Assembly (NCBI GenBank): GCA_002483765.1 | Contig: DLIO01000022.1 | Coordinates: forward strand, 1-14,672 | Direction: 5' to 3' | DNA length: 14,672 nt | Source: Lentisphaeria bacterium UBA7640 | GTDB taxonomy: Bacteria; Verrucomicrobiota; Lentisphaeria; Victivallales; Victivallaceae | Part shown: piece after piece, positions 14,658 through 14,672 of the stretch | Numbering within the stretch: the stretch's first letter is position 1 | How the letters are laid out: each line of letters starts with the position of its first letter | The notes under the pieces: generated by a model | What the model was told of the DNA's origin: nothing | The model's database searches: none | What the model saw: the letters and a program-made list of their open reading frames with translations, nothing else | Program-made: the position numbers and the translations under genes

Positions 14658-14672
14658 CGCGCATTAAGATTG

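Overview
The window carries about a dozen genes from what looks like a Gram-negative bacterial chromosome: dnaG, aspS, a WaaP/Kdo-type sugar kinase that implies lipopolysaccharide, and a probable lipoprotein. The style of the proteins (a DnaG with EGQID in its Toprim motif, an AspRS with an SPGEF motif 2, a DUF4432 protein, and secreted or membrane proteins of no familiar family) suggests the PVC group, perhaps Lentisphaerota. That placement is inference and not proven by any single gene. There is no phage, plasmid, CRISPR, tRNA or rRNA signal, and no transposase.

Layout. Positions 1-2669 hold a minus-strand pair, a TPR protein followed by dnaG. A divergent spacer with a good sigma70-type promoter leads to a plus-strand operon: an isopropylmalate/isocitrate dehydrogenase, a WaaP/Kdo-like kinase and a lipoyl/octanoyl transferase, the last two overlapping by 8 nt (2892-5596). 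Next comes an AT-rich stretch with two small unrecognised minus-strand genes, one secreted and one membrane (5821-7143). A DedA membrane protein (7331-8011, minus) is divergent from aspS. aspS is followed on the same strand by a secreted protein of unknown function, a two-helix membrane protein of unknown function, and a DUF4432 aldose-epimerase-like gene (8293-13802). The window closes with a convergent galM that lacks its N-terminal part.

The most notable non-gene signal is a dispersed palindromic repeat of about 61 nt whose core is two GC-alternating arms around one base. Three full copies (5618-5678, 7237-7297, 13862-13922) and a half copy at the left edge (about 6-21) all sit just after gene 3' ends. 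Two copies carry a 7-9 nt A-run on the left, so minus-strand transcripts would end in a hairpin plus U-tract. Those same two copies, in direct orientation and sharing 45 identical bases, bracket the AT-rich block with the two orphan genes. The third full copy overlaps the last codons of galM.
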